A DNA stretch of 64,000 nucleotides from Marinobacter sp. (GCA_014359475.1 JACIZI010000020.1:1-64000), one strand, 5' to 3'. Numbered from the stretch's first letter, positions 52,695 through 62,859 are shown. Translations and numbers: made by a program. The notes: a model not told the origin generated them from the letters alone.

Positions 52695-54548
52695 GTGCCG
52701 ACTCCATCCCTTAGACATCGAGCCCGCTGGGCGACCTGGCTACTGCTTTTCAACGGCATGCTCGCCCTTTTGCTGGGGCTGCGCTACCTGCCCTGGATTC
52801 AGACACCCGACACCTCGACCACTTTATATGTGGCGATCGTTTACGCCTCCCAGTTCCCACTGCTTGCGTTGCTCGCCGGCCTGCCTCTGCTACTGCTCAG
52901 CCTGATGCTTCCTGCCCGCAAAGCACTTACCTTACTGGCTGCTCTGTACTACACCCTTGCGCTGACCATTTTGGGGCTGGATACCATTGCCTACGCACTA
53001 TACCGTTTCCATCTGAACGGCTTTGTGCTGGAAATGGCCATGAACGGCGGCACAGACATTTTTTCCTTCACCTGGCAGACCTGGCTCTCGGCTTTGGGTA
53101 TTGTCGCGGGGTTATTGCTTGCGGAAATCGCTCTGGGCTTTTTTCTGTGGCGCCACACTCCCCGGGGCCGCTGGCTGGGCGTGGCGCTGGCGTCGGTATT
53201 CGGCCTGCAACTCACCGTGCATGGCTGGCACGCCTGGGCCGATGCCAACTACGACACACGCATCACCTCAGTCACCCGCCACGTGCCGCTTTTCTACGCG
53301 GCCACGGCCAAACGATTCATGAATGAACACGGTTTTGTGGACCAGCAGAAGGTGAGAAACGCCCAGAGCGGGGAACCGCTTGGTAAGGCAGCCAGCGGCG
53401 GACAACTTGACTATCCCGTCGGCAAACTGGCCTGTGATACACCCCGGAATGATTACAACCTGCTGATGATTGTCATCGACGGTGCCCGCTGGGACATGCT
53501 GGACCCGCGCTGGATGCCCAACACCCACGAATTCGCGGCGCACAGCCTCAACTTCGTCAACCACTACAGCAACGGCAATGCCACCAAGCCGGGGATTTTC
53601 ACCCTGTTCTACAGTCTGCCGGCAAGTTACTGGGATGCATTTACCGCAGCAAAGACACCACCGGTCTGGATAACCCGCCTGCAAGCGCTGGACTATGCAA
53701 CGAAGGTGCTGGGTTCGGCCACACTGATGAGCCCCGCTTTCGACCAGAATGTTTTTGCTTCCATTGACAACCTGCGACTGGAAACCCCGGGGAAAGAACC
53801 CTGGGACCGGGATATCCGCATCACTGACGACTGGCTGTCGTTTACCCGGCAACACCAGGGCGTCGCCCCGGATCAGCCATTCTTCGGGTTCCTGTTCTAC
53901 GACACCCCTCATAGCCACCGGGTGCCGGAGGATTATCCGGTCAAGTTCCAGCCCTTCTGGGAGTCCGTGAACAAGCTGGAGCTGAACCCGGACTTCAACC
54001 CGCAACTGATGAAAAACAACTACAAATCCACCCTGCACTTGGTGGACAACCAGATTGGCCGGGTGCTGCGGGACCTGCGGGACAGAAACCTGCTAGAATC
54101 CACTATCGTGATGATCACTGGAGACCATGGCCAGGAGTTCAACGAGCACCGGCTGAATTACTGGGGCCACGGCAGCAATTTTGGCGCTTACCAGTTGCGG
54201 GTACCCATGGTCGTGCACTGGCCGGGCAAACAACCGGAGGTCATAGGCTACCGCACCGAAAACTTTGATGTGGCCCCCACGCTGATGACCGAGTGGCTGG
54301 GCTGCGCCCCGGATAACACCAAAGCCTATGCCACCGGTAATGGTCTTTTCCGCCCCCGGGAGCGGGACTGGAGCATCGCACACAGTTACATGGACTACGC
54401 ACTGCTTACCGAGGACCTCCAGGTGGTTCAGCACGCCTCCGGAGATGTGGATGTAATGACTAACAACCTGTCCCCTTTGGGAAACTACCGGCTGGATCCG
54501 CGGATGGCACGGCAGGTGCTTGAGGAGTTGTCGAGATTTTATGAATAA
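52695..54548 (+). CDS. PbgA/YejM-like inner-membrane sulfatase-fold protein
   Basis: The 617-residue protein has five N-terminal membrane helices (about 15-195) and a periplasmic alkaline-phosphatase/sulfatase-fold domain from about residue 255 (LLMIVIDGARWDMLDPR, MITGDHGQEFNE, GYRTENFDVAPTLM). YejM/PbgA of enterobacteria senses periplasmic LPS and controls LpxC turnover. The same layout plus the LPS locus around it supports a related role, by inference. Start GTG 52695. Confidence 0.85.
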   Translation: MPTPSLRHRARWATWLLLFNGMLALLLGLRYLPWIQTPDTSTTLYVAIVYASQFPLLALLAGLPLLLLSLMLPARKALTLLAALYYTLALTILGLDTIAYALYRFHLNGFVLEMAMNGGTDIFSFTWQTWLSALGIVAGLLLAEIALGFFLWRHTPRGRWLGVALASVFGLQLTVHGWHAWADANYDTRITSVTRHVPLFYAATAKRFMNEHGFVDQQKVRNAQSGEPLGKAASGGQLDYPVGKLACDTPRNDYNLLMIVIDGARWDMLDPRWMPNTHEFAAHSLNFVNHYSNGNATKPGIFTLFYSLPASYWDAFTAAKTPPVWITRLQALDYATKVLGSATLMSPAFDQNVFASIDNLRLETPGKEPWDRDIRITDDWLSFTRQHQGVAPDQPFFGFLFYDTPHSHRVPEDYPVKFQPFWESVNKLELNPDFNPQLMKNNYKSTLHLVDNQIGRVLRDLRDRNLLESTIVMITGDHGQEFNEHRLNYWGHGSNFGAYQLRVPMVVHWPGKQPEVIGYRTENFDVAPTLMTEWLGCAPDNTKAYATGNGLFRPRERDWSIAHSYMDYALLTEDLQVVQHASGDVDVMTNNLSPLGNYRLDPRMARQVLEELSRFYE

Positions 54549-55263
54549 CCGGCTACACAAACTCATCCACAACCGGCTGACGATACCTTTTACTCCGTTT
54601 TACAGGCGGTATCCGTATCGAAATGGTATCTCGATCAACAGTGCCGATGCCCGGGGGTGCGTCGACCTTGAACGGGGATTTTTCTGTAATCGTATCCCGA
54701 AGGCTGCCAATTCGACGATTGTGGAAAACCTGGCAATCTGGAGCTTTGGCCACGAGGTACCTTCCAAAGAGGCGAAAAAACGATTTCGCACCCCATCGCA
54801 ACTGAGCAGACAGGAAGTTGAACAACTGGATGAGGCATTCCGGTTTGCGGTCGTGCGTAACCCCTATACACGGACACTGTCAGCTTACCTGGACAAAATA
54901 GAAAGACGCGCGAAGCGCAAGAACCGTGAAACCTCGTTCAAGGGGTTTCTTCAGGATCTGGCACAGCAGTCTCTTTATGATAACGCCCACTGGGCACCCC
55001 AGAGTTCACTACTGCTTCTCCCACCTGATCACTTTGATTTCTTTGGAAAGGTGGAAAGCCTGGAACATGACCTTGCCTTCATAAAAGACAGGATCAGCGG
55101 AGAAGACAACCGTTCTTCACCCCCTAAGCACTTCAAAGCCAATGCGACAGGTGCCAGCAAGAAACTCTCTCAATACTATGATGAGGAGTGCATCGAGATC
55201 GTCCGTTCGCTATTCCGGGATGATTTTGAACTGTTCAGCTATTCGACTGAGTTCCCGGCCTGA
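54541..55263 (+). CDS. Sulfotransferase (family 2 domain)
   Basis: The 240-residue protein has the PAPS-binding 5'-phosphosulfate loop in FFCNRIPKAANSTI (residues about 50-63) and the 3'-phosphate motif in FRFAVVRNPYTRTLSAYLDK (about 101-120). It resembles carbohydrate sulfotransferases. ATG 54541 overlaps the stop of the PbgA-like gene, so they are co-translated. In this LPS locus it likely sulfates a surface sugar; acceptor unknown. Confidence 0.88.
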   Translation: MNNRLHKLIHNRLTIPFTPFYRRYPYRNGISINSADARGCVDLERGFFCNRIPKAANSTIVENLAIWSFGHEVPSKEAKKRFRTPSQLSRQEVEQLDEAFRFAVVRNPYTRTLSAYLDKIERRAKRKNRETSFKGFLQDLAQQSLYDNAHWAPQSSLLLLPPDHFDFFGKVESLEHDLAFIKDRISGEDNRSSPPKHFKANATGASKKLSQYYDEECIEIVRSLFRDDFELFSYSTEFPA

Positions 55264-55289
55264 TCCCTGGGGCGCCACAGGAAGAAGCA

Positions 55290-56114
55290 ATGAAACTATC
55301 GGTAATCATGACAACTTACAACTCCCCGGTCTGGCTGGAAAAGGTGCTCTGGGGCTACAGCGTTCAGGATCACAAGGACTTCGAGGTTATCATCGGGGAT
55401 GACGGATCAACCGACGAGACCCGCAAGGTGGTCGAGCGCATGCGTGAAGAAACCGGCATGACAATTAAACATGTATGGCAGGAAGACAAGGGTTTCAGGA
55501 AGTGCCGCATCCTCAACAAATCCATTCTGCAGGTGGACTCCGAGTATGTTGTGTTTACCGATGGCGACTGCATTCCTCGCAAAGACTTTCTGACAGTACA
55601 TGCAGACGAAGCAGCACCCGGCACCTATTTGTCCGGGGGTTACCACAAGCTGCCAATGAGCACCAGCGAAGCCATTACCCGGGATGACATCATTTCAGGA
55701 CGCTGTTTCGAGCTGAAATGGCTCAAGGCTCATGGATTGAAACGCAGCCATAAAAACAGCAAGCTGACCGCCGGTCCGGTCAAAGCAAAAATCTTCAATG
55801 CACTGACCCCGACCGCCTGTAACTTCAAAGGCTCCAACGGCTCAGCCTGGCTGAAAGACATTCTCGCGGTGAATGGCTTTGACGAGCGGATGCCCTGGGG
55901 TGGACTGGACAGGGAGTTCGGTGTACGACTGATCAACTCCGGCATCAAGCCCAGACATGTCCGGTACAATGCCATTGTCATTCATCTGGATCATAAGCGG
56001 GGATACAGGGATCCTGAACGGATGGCTGCGAACAAAGCGTTGCGGGTACGCTCTGAGAAGCAGAAAATCAAAGTAACCCCTTGCGGCATCAAACAGCTTG
56101 AGGCAGTCCGATGA
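55290..56114 (+). CDS. GT-A glycosyltransferase (family 2, with galactosyltransferase-like C-terminus)
   Basis: The 274-residue enzyme opens with KLSVIMTTYNSPVWLEKVL and IIGDDGSTDETRKV. The metal motif is FTDGDCIP near residue 92. The C-terminal part has WLKDILAVNGFDERMPWGG, typical of the GT7/GT27 C-terminal domain. Sugar and acceptor are not predicted. Its stop overlaps the next gene by 4 nt. Confidence 0.9.
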   Translation: MKLSVIMTTYNSPVWLEKVLWGYSVQDHKDFEVIIGDDGSTDETRKVVERMREETGMTIKHVWQEDKGFRKCRILNKSILQVDSEYVVFTDGDCIPRKDFLTVHADEAAPGTYLSGGYHKLPMSTSEAITRDDIISGRCFELKWLKAHGLKRSHKNSKLTAGPVKAKIFNALTPTACNFKGSNGSAWLKDILAVNGFDERMPWGGLDREFGVRLINSGIKPRHVRYNAIVIHLDHKRGYRDPERMAANKALRVRSEKQKIKVTPCGIKQLEAVR

Positions 56115-57010
56115 TCTTCTGCGTGTTCTCCTTCAACCGGGGCCGTTATCTGGAAAACTGCATCACCTCAATAGAAACCTGTGCGCCTGATCACTCCATC
56201 GTGATCCTTGATGACAACAGCACCGACCCCGAAACAACCCGGGTACTGGAAAAGTATCGAGGGAAGTACCGGGTAATCCAGCCCCCCGGGAATGCAAAAT
56301 CAAAACACCACCTCGGCGGGCTTTACGGCAACATGCAAAGAGCATTCGAGGAGTGTATTGATGCCGAGCTCGTGTGCTACCTGCAAGACGACACACAGAT
56401 GGTACGGCGGCTTGAAGATAAAGACATTGAAGATATCGAGGCAAGGTTTCAAAAAGCCCCCGCGCTTGGCTTCATAAACCCCTGCTTCATCCGGGGCATC
56501 AACTTCACCAAGGGTGCTGAATATGCCTACAATGCCGAGCTCAAGCTTTATTTCAGAGAGCGTTCCAGGCGCAGCTCGGGAACCTACTTTTCAGCGCTAC
56601 TGGTCATGAAACCGGGCCGGCTGAGAGATGCCGGATGGTCATTCGCTGAATCAGAGCCGGCCAACAACCAGAAAGCAGCGACACATTTTATGCCGATGGG
56701 CTATCTTTTTGCCCCATTTGCCATGTGGCTTCCCGAAGTGCCGGCCTATCGAGGAAAGAAAAAGACATTGGGCCTGAAGCTTGCGGAGAAGAAACGCAAG
56801 TGCGGATACTACCCGTTCGCACTGATGACGGACTCAGAGATCACAGATCTGAAGCAGCGCCACGAAAGCCGCCTCCCCATTGCCGAGGACTTTCTTCACT
56901 GTGAGGGTCAAGAGCCACCAAAGCCCTGGGCTTACAACCCCTTGACCAACACTGGCTGGATCAAAACTCTGAATCAGGCAGAAGTCAGTATACGGCGACT
57001 TTTCAAATAG
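56111..57010 (+). CDS. GT-A-like glycosyltransferase
   Basis: The 299-residue protein opens as a family 2-type glycosyltransferase (CVFSFNRGRYLENCI, VILDDNSTDPETTRVL) with the DxD-like YLQDDTQM near residue 95. The C-terminal half is less conserved and basic. It is coupled by a 4-nt overlap to the gene before it. Specific activity is not known. Confidence 0.82.
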   Translation: MIFCVFSFNRGRYLENCITSIETCAPDHSIVILDDNSTDPETTRVLEKYRGKYRVIQPPGNAKSKHHLGGLYGNMQRAFEECIDAELVCYLQDDTQMVRRLEDKDIEDIEARFQKAPALGFINPCFIRGINFTKGAEYAYNAELKLYFRERSRRSSGTYFSALLVMKPGRLRDAGWSFAESEPANNQKAATHFMPMGYLFAPFAMWLPEVPAYRGKKKTLGLKLAEKKRKCGYYPFALMTDSEITDLKQRHESRLPIAEDFLHCEGQEPPKPWAYNPLTNTGWIKTLNQAEVSIRRLFK

Positions 57011-57052
57011 AGGCTCACCGGTCGACAATATCCAGTGACTCGTATCCCGCTG

Positions 57053-58168
57053 CTATCGTTTTCGGGTAACAAGCTTGCGAGCCCTTTGCTTCAGGACGAT
57101 GCTCCGAACCAGCCATTTTCGCTTCCGGGCAGCAGCGGGGCCGAGGCTCGCAACCAGGTCCCGCAGGAAGATAACCACGCTTTCCAGGGCCTGCTCACCA
57201 AGATAAGCCTTCGCAAACTCTGTGGCATTGTATTTCAACCTGTCAGCAAGCTCCTGATTACCGAGAAGTTCCTCGACGGCCGAACCCAGGGCGGCAACAT
57301 CTTCCACCAGAATGCCTTCGCGGCCATCCCGGATCGCCGGGGCCAGCACCTCCCTGAGACCAATCACCGGAACCCCCTGTGAAAGCGCCTCATAGGCAAC
57401 ACGCGGAACACCTTCGCTGTGAGCGGGGTGAACAAGTACCCGGGCACGGGCAATCAGACGAAGCGTATCTTCCGGCGACCGCTCCCCCAACAGCTCAATG
57501 TGCGGCGTATCAGCAAACTCAGCTTCCAGCGCCTGGCGAAGCGGGCCATCGCCAATCACTCCGACACGGAAACGGTTCGGGATCATTCGCAATGCCGGAA
57601 GGTTTTTGCGTTTTATCAGGTTGCCAACAGCCACCGCATCATACTCAGGAACATCCTGTATACCCTGAACCGGACCGTCAGGCACCAGCTTGGGGAGGAA
57701 CCGTATGGCGCACCCCGGACCCGCCTCATCAAACCGCTCATGCCCCGGGAATGGCGACTCACTGAGGATCACCGATGCCAGCCTCAGCAGCACATCGCCC
57801 CGGTCTCCCCCGACAATAAACCCGCAGGGAAACGGGTGCCGGGTTCCCAGATACAGGCGCCAGGGCAACTTGAAGCCCATCCCCTTGAAAAGCACCAGAT
57901 CCGGCTTCCAGGCATCAATAAACCGGCATAAGTCCCGGGAAAAATAGCTGCGCCGACGCTTCCCATGGACTTTGTCCACGGGAAACAGTAGCGAGCTGGC
58001 CGTATTGCTCGCCCGGGAACGCTCCCGTCCAACGGTCAGCATGCAATGCTCCGACTGGACCCCAAGTTCCCGAAGCATCAACACCATTCGCTGCTCACGC
58101 TCAGTCCTGACGATCTCAGCCTGCTCAAATTCAGGTTTGAAATAGGCATGAACGAGCAAAATTTTCAT
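57053..58168 (-). CDS. GT-B glycosyltransferase, group 1 (GT4-like)
   Basis: The 371-residue enzyme opens with KILLVHAYFKPEFEQAEIV. The C-terminal nucleotide-sugar site has VLVHPAHSEGVPRVAYEALSQ, that is H-x7-E-type EX7E core, followed by GVPVIG. It is read in the opposite direction to the glycosyltransferases at 55-57 kb. It shares its start base with the stop of the O-antigen ligase gene, so the two are coupled. Confidence 0.88.
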   Translation of the reverse strand: MKILLVHAYFKPEFEQAEIVRTEREQRMVLMLRELGVQSEHCMLTVGRERSRASNTASSLLFPVDKVHGKRRRSYFSRDLCRFIDAWKPDLVLFKGMGFKLPWRLYLGTRHPFPCGFIVGGDRGDVLLRLASVILSESPFPGHERFDEAGPGCAIRFLPKLVPDGPVQGIQDVPEYDAVAVGNLIKRKNLPALRMIPNRFRVGVIGDGPLRQALEAEFADTPHIELLGERSPEDTLRLIARARVLVHPAHSEGVPRVAYEALSQGVPVIGLREVLAPAIRDGREGILVEDVAALGSAVEELLGNQELADRLKYNATEFAKAYLGEQALESVVIFLRDLVASLGPAAARKRKWLVRSIVLKQRARKLVTRKR

Positions 58169-59496
58169 CAGGACGCGTTACTCCCGCCTCTGCAGCGAAC
58201 CCAAAACCAGACAAAGACGACGGGTACCCACAAGAACAACCAGACCGCCTTGATCGAACTGATTACGGTATGTGAGCTGGTCATGTTCAGGACAAGAACC
58301 AGCCCCATAAGCGCCAGGAGACCAACTTTCTCTTCCATACCAGACTGGTACTTGATAACGCTTTTCAGCAACAGCCCAATCATCGTCATGAGGAAGCACA
58401 AGCCAATTATCCCGGTTTCAGCCAGTGTCCCGATAAACAAGTTATGGGCATGGGTAACGGGAACGCCATTCGGGATCCAGTAAGCTTCGGCCGCAGGTAA
58501 AACGCCATAAGGTGTGCCGGCCCCGAAGCCAACCCACCATGAATCAGGTGGATATTCCAGGTAACCCCGCCATATTTCCAGGCGGCTTGAAGCGCCTCTG
58601 TCAAGCAACTGGTGAAGGTAGTTATCTCCTCCATAGAACACCACAACCACGCCGGCAATGGTGACCAACACCGCTCCCACTACCCACAAGCCTCGCAAAC
58701 CCGGCATCTTGGCCAGAACAAGAGCGCCAAGGTAGGCCAGATACAGCACCATCGCAGCAATTGGCCCGCGACTCTCCGAGAACAAGACAGCCAGGCAGAC
58801 GCTCGTAAGAGAAACTACAAGCAATATTATTTCACTTCTCGTAAACGATGAACTGACTCTCGCCAGCATGAAATGCCCAATCGCAAAATAAGCCAACAGA
58901 ATTGAGCCAGCCTGAATGGGATTATGTAATGCGCCCAACCCCCATAACCGGCCATCAAGTTCGAGATAGAATATAAAGATGATTAAAGCTGAAAGCGCGC
59001 CGGACAGCGCAGCCCAGAGAAAAGCAAGAGCCCACCACCTGGGCGATCTGATCACATGGGGCATCCAGACATAAAACAGCAATAAACCAAACGTTATCTC
59101 CAGCCCCCAACGGAATGCGCGCACATGGTCACCCACAGGTCCGGAACCGATGACAAATGTACTTAGCGATGCATAAGCGAAAAAAGCCAGGGAAACCAGC
59201 AGAAACGGATCTCGCCAGTTGATCCCGCTGCGCCGGGTGAACAGCAGCACCAGTAATGCAGGGATCAGAATTCCATGGAAAAACACTTTATAGAGGTCTT
59301 GATGCGGCGCCAGAACCGTCACAAAGAGCCAAATAGCGAAAAGCAAAGGCACCTTGTTCTTCACCTTCTCTGCGAAGGTACTCTGCCCAGTGTTGTGCAA
59401 CGAATCATCCCCCTTGATGGTTACGGCTCCCCAACTGCTATACTCTCCGCGTCGTCCGGCAAGCCTGATCCCGAACGATCGATCTGACATCAGCAT
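58168..59496 (-). CDS. waaL: O-antigen ligase / Wzy-type membrane polymerase
   Basis: The 442-residue protein has about ten to twelve membrane helices and a large periplasmic loop near residues 290-350 (SRLEIWRGYL, GVPVTHAHNLFIGTLAETG), the Wzy_C/WaaL signature with the conserved His. It likely joins O-chain to lipid A-core. A TTG at 59400 with a strong AAGGGGG site 8 nt upstream is a better start than the ATG at 59496 and would give 410 residues. Confidence 0.83.
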   Translation of the reverse strand: MLMSDRSFGIRLAGRRGEYSSWGAVTIKGDDSLHNTGQSTFAEKVKNKVPLLFAIWLFVTVLAPHQDLYKVFFHGILIPALLVLLFTRRSGINWRDPFLLVSLAFFAYASLSTFVIGSGPVGDHVRAFRWGLEITFGLLLFYVWMPHVIRSPRWWALAFLWAALSGALSALIIFIFYLELDGRLWGLGALHNPIQAGSILLAYFAIGHFMLARVSSSFTRSEIILLVVSLTSVCLAVLFSESRGPIAAMVLYLAYLGALVLAKMPGLRGLWVVGAVLVTIAGVVVVFYGGDNYLHQLLDRGASSRLEIWRGYLEYPPDSWWVGFGAGTPYGVLPAAEAYWIPNGVPVTHAHNLFIGTLAETGIIGLCFLMTMIGLLLKSVIKYQSGMEEKVGLLALMGLVLVLNMTSSHTVISSIKAVWLFLWVPVVFVWFWVRCRGGSNAS

Positions 59497-59536
59497 GAAC
59501 CGCTTTTTGGAAACCCAGAATCCGTAAACAGGCCTT

Positions 59537-60781
59537 TTACATTATCTCGCGACACAATGCATAAAACCTGTTCGCAATAACTTCCCGCTTATAACTATCC
59601 ATTTCCCCGAAACAGCTCTGAAGCTCATCAAACGCACGATTATTTATCCACTCGGTTAACTTTGAAGCAAGATCTGCCGGGGTTGGGTCAAAATAACCTA
59701 CCACCTGATCAAGCGGATCAGACATCCTGTACCGGGAAACCACCAATGACGGCTTACGATAGATCAGAATATCATTCTCGATACCTGACATTTTGCTTTT
59801 TCCATAGACCTCATGATACTTCCGGAAATGAGTCTCAACCTGTATCGGCGCAACAAAGAAGTCGACGGATGCCACCTTTTCCTCAAAGACTTCTGCCGGC
59901 ACATAACCCTCGCTGTAATCAAGCGAGAACTTGTCCGATTCAATAGATTTAAAATTCCTGATAATGGACCTTGCGTGCTTTTGCCCGGCGTTACCAAGAA
60001 GAACAAGCCTGACTGAATACTTCAGTTTATCGAGACACTTGGCGAGCGCCAGAAAAACCAGATCAAAATCCTTCTTGCTGTTGGTCACTTTTCCGGTTAT
60101 GGCAAGGGTAACGGTATTTTTGTCTTTTCTGCCGGAGTTATACTTTTTCTCCCCAAGAAACCCGAAAGGTAACACTGGCGGCAATACCTTTCCGGGATCA
60201 ACCCAGCCATTATTCACAACATAGTCTGTAATTGCCTGGTTAGGAAACATAAAGTAATCAATTTTTTCAAAGAGCTGTTTCTTAAGCTTCCATTCCTTTC
60301 CTATCAAGACCTTCCTGATCAGGTGCGACAATATACCCAAGCTGTTTATGACAGGTCTATGTAGATGAGAAAAGCGGGTAAAATCACAGTGAACATTATG
60401 TATTCGTACTATTGAAGTGGCCACAAAAGGAATCTCGTTCAGCTCACTCCAATAATGTCTAATCGTATTAAAGTACAGGATGTCGGCAGACCTGAAAACA
60501 GAATCCATTCGGGTCAGAAAGCCAGGAATCGTCTCTTCATCATTTTTCAGACAGACATCAAGAAACCCGTCCCCGGGAGATGTCGGCAACCCGGTCGCCT
60601 GGAAAATACCGGGCAGAGTGACGAGGGTGATTTTGAAGCTGCTAAACGTCAGTATTTCGTACAGTGTCTTGATAAGTGCAGCATGATAATGCAGTTCAAG
60701 AACAACCAGGTGAACAGGTTGATTCTCGATAATCACCTCAGGAGACTGGCTCATACAAACACTACTGCCATTTTTATACAT
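59537..60781 (-). CDS. GT-B glycosyltransferase, unusual AT-rich gene
   Basis: The 414-residue protein has a probable GT-B layout. LVVLELHYHAALIKTLYEI is the N-terminal strand region, and VRLVLLGNAGQKHARSII sits in the C-terminal domain before VDFFVAPIQVETHFRKY. Match to known groups is weak. Its base composition is clearly AT-richer than every neighbour, which suggests transfer. An alternative start is ATG 60754. Confidence 0.72.
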   Translation of the reverse strand: MYKNGSSVCMSQSPEVIIENQPVHLVVLELHYHAALIKTLYEILTFSSFKITLVTLPGIFQATGLPTSPGDGFLDVCLKNDEETIPGFLTRMDSVFRSADILYFNTIRHYWSELNEIPFVATSIVRIHNVHCDFTRFSHLHRPVINSLGILSHLIRKVLIGKEWKLKKQLFEKIDYFMFPNQAITDYVVNNGWVDPGKVLPPVLPFGFLGEKKYNSGRKDKNTVTLAITGKVTNSKKDFDLVFLALAKCLDKLKYSVRLVLLGNAGQKHARSIIRNFKSIESDKFSLDYSEGYVPAEVFEEKVASVDFFVAPIQVETHFRKYHEVYGKSKMSGIENDILIYRKPSLVVSRYRMSDPLDQVVGYFDPTPADLASKLTEWINNRAFDELQSCFGEMDSYKREVIANRFYALCREIM

Positions 60782-60820
60782 CGGTTTACCGGCATTAATT
60801 TCATCGGAGTGTACCCCCGG

Positions 60821-61798
60821 TTAGTCGCAATCTTTACCCTTCAGTGTCCCTTTTCCGGACACGTGCCCTCCCCGCCAATCCCGCCACCAGGACTGCCAGA
60901 CCCGCAACCAGGTCCGGAACCGGCTCCGAGCGTCACTGCCCGAATACCGCCCCTTGACAATATGCCGGATCCGGTAGACCCCCGGGACATCAACAGGCTC
61001 CCCCTGGCTCCGCAACAACCACCGAAACGCCCTGTCTTCGTGGCATTTGGCGAAACGTTCAGTGGGTTGCTGGTACAGGCCGATATTGCGACAGTAACCA
61101 GTGACACGACACACATCCCCGTGGGCAATCTGCAGGGGACCGGTCGCTTTGGAGGGATGCCGGGAGATGAACGACGTGGTGTCAATATCCAGTACCCCAG
61201 GCTCCCCGGCCCCGGCCCGTAGCATGGGGTTGTCTTCCGCCAGCAGGTCGGTGGTGCGTTCTTCTCTGGGGAAAACCAGCGCATCGGTGCGGCCCTGCAG
61301 CCGTTCAGCAAGAGTATCCAGGCAGCCGTCCCGGAACATCAGGTCGCAATCGGTAAACCATACCCAGTCGGCTTTGGTCTGCAGCGCTGCCTGGTTGCGG
61401 CCGATACCACGGCGAAACAGTTGCTGCTTCGGCAGTGGCTGCCAGCTCCAGGTGACACCAGGTACCGACCGGGTGGCAAAGAATCCCAGCAGCCGGACCG
61501 TGTCCGTATCTTCCTCGCTGTAAAATACCGTCATGGTCACATCCAGCTTTTTCGGTGGAAACAACACCAAAGAGCTGAGCTGGTAGACCAGAAGGTGAGA
61601 ATAGTTCCAGCAGTGGCTGACCACTTCCAGGGAAAGATGACCGGTTTTGGCCTGGCGCCCGGCAACCGGCGGCAGGTCTGGTTCAAACCAGCGGGCGGGG
61701 ATCCAGCCCTTGGCGGCAAGTCGAAAAAAAGCAAGCTTGAGTTTATCCAGCATAGAACTGCCGCAATCTGTTATCCCGCCCACGAACTGTCCCATCAT
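60821..61798 (-). CDS. GT-A glycosyltransferase with DxD motif
   Basis: The 325-residue protein has WVWFTDCDLMFRDGCLDTL near residue 146, a DxD metal site, and VHEDRAF-like CHEDRAFRWLL near the acceptor site. The N-terminal segment before residue 60 is hydrophobic and may tether it to the membrane. An ATG at 61753 is an alternative start. Divergent from the acyltransferase at 61963. Confidence 0.8.
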   Translation of the reverse strand: MMGQFVGGITDCGSSMLDKLKLAFFRLAAKGWIPARWFEPDLPPVAGRQAKTGHLSLEVVSHCWNYSHLLVYQLSSLVLFPPKKLDVTMTVFYSEEDTDTVRLLGFFATRSVPGVTWSWQPLPKQQLFRRGIGRNQAALQTKADWVWFTDCDLMFRDGCLDTLAERLQGRTDALVFPREERTTDLLAEDNPMLRAGAGEPGVLDIDTTSFISRHPSKATGPLQIAHGDVCRVTGYCRNIGLYQQPTERFAKCHEDRAFRWLLRSQGEPVDVPGVYRIRHIVKGRYSGSDARSRFRTWLRVWQSWWRDWRGGHVSGKGTLKGKDCD

Positions 61799-61962
61799 GT
61801 TGTAACAACTTTGCAGTCCCCCGAAACGGCGGCAATTCTAGCATGTCAGCCACTGAAAATCAGAGACTCCATGTTACCCCCGGGTTAAACCACCGGCTTG
61901 TTAACCATCCGCGGTAATGATAGCTTTCACGCCTTGCCTGTCACCCAATCAGGACATCTGTT

Positions 61963-62859
61963 TTGACCGCCAGACTGATTCCACTGATTTTTCGTTTGCT
62001 GTCACTATTGAGCCTTCGCCGCGCCCAGAAGCTGGGCCGGTTCTTCGGACGTATCGCCTGGCGGATGGGCGGCCGCTCGGCACAGACGACCCGGCAAAAC
62101 ATCGCGGCCTGCTTTCCGGAGCTATCAAGGCGTGAGCAATGCAACCTTTGCCGCAACAGCATGGCGGAGACCGGTGCCACCGGACTGGAATTGCCAGCCA
62201 TGTGGGAATGGCCGGTGGAACGTTGCCTGAGCCTGATTTGCGAGATTGAAGGTGAAGAGTTGCTGGAGCAACACAAATCCAGCGATCAGGGGTTGGTCAT
62301 TCTCGCTCCCCACCTTGGCAACTGGGAGCTTGTCGGACTGTTCTTCGCGTCACATTACCAGATGGCCGCGCTCTACAGCCCGCCGAATCATCCCGGCTTC
62401 GAGGGTTACATGAAGAGTGTGCGTAGCCGCAGCGGTTCCGAACTGGTCGCCACCGATCGGCGGGGTATTATGCGGTTGTTTACCATTCTGCGAAATGGCG
62501 GCGTGGTCGGCATTCTGCCGGACCAGACACCGCGCAGGGAAGGCGGCGAGTTTGCGCCTTTTTTTGGCATCCCGGCCATCACGATGACGCTGGCATCCAA
62601 GCTATTGCACAAAACCGGTGCCCGGGCGCTGGTCACCTACGCTCAGCGACTGCCCGAGGGGCGGGGATTCCGGATGGTGATCCGCGAGGCGGATGAGGGC
62701 ATCTATTCAAGGGATATGACGGAATCGCTCACCGCCATGAACGATTCGGTGGAGCGCTGCATCCGCGAGGCCCCGGCCCAATACCAATGGGAGTACAAAC
62801 GGTTCCGCCGTGTTGCTCCGGGTGAAGCTGCGGTCTACAGGGCGCCCGAGCGCTCGTAA
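61963..62859 (+). CDS. Second LpxL/LpxM-family acyltransferase
   Basis: The 298-residue protein has an N-terminal hydrophobic helix, the catalytic HX4E motif (APHLGNWELVGLF) near residue 110, and the GILPDQTPRREGGEFAPFF acyl-site segment. The start TTG 61963 has AGGA 8 nt upstream. It is a paralogue of lpxL at 51362 and probably adds a different secondary chain. Convergent with kdkA (25-nt overlap). Confidence 0.9.
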   Translation: MTARLIPLIFRLLSLLSLRRAQKLGRFFGRIAWRMGGRSAQTTRQNIAACFPELSRREQCNLCRNSMAETGATGLELPAMWEWPVERCLSLICEIEGEELLEQHKSSDQGLVILAPHLGNWELVGLFFASHYQMAALYSPPNHPGFEGYMKSVRSRSGSELVATDRRGIMRLFTILRNGGVVGILPDQTPRREGGEFAPFFGIPAITMTLASKLLHKTGARALVTYAQRLPEGRGFRMVIREADEGIYSRDMTESLTAMNDSVERCIREAPAQYQWEYKRFRRVAPGEAAVYRAPERS

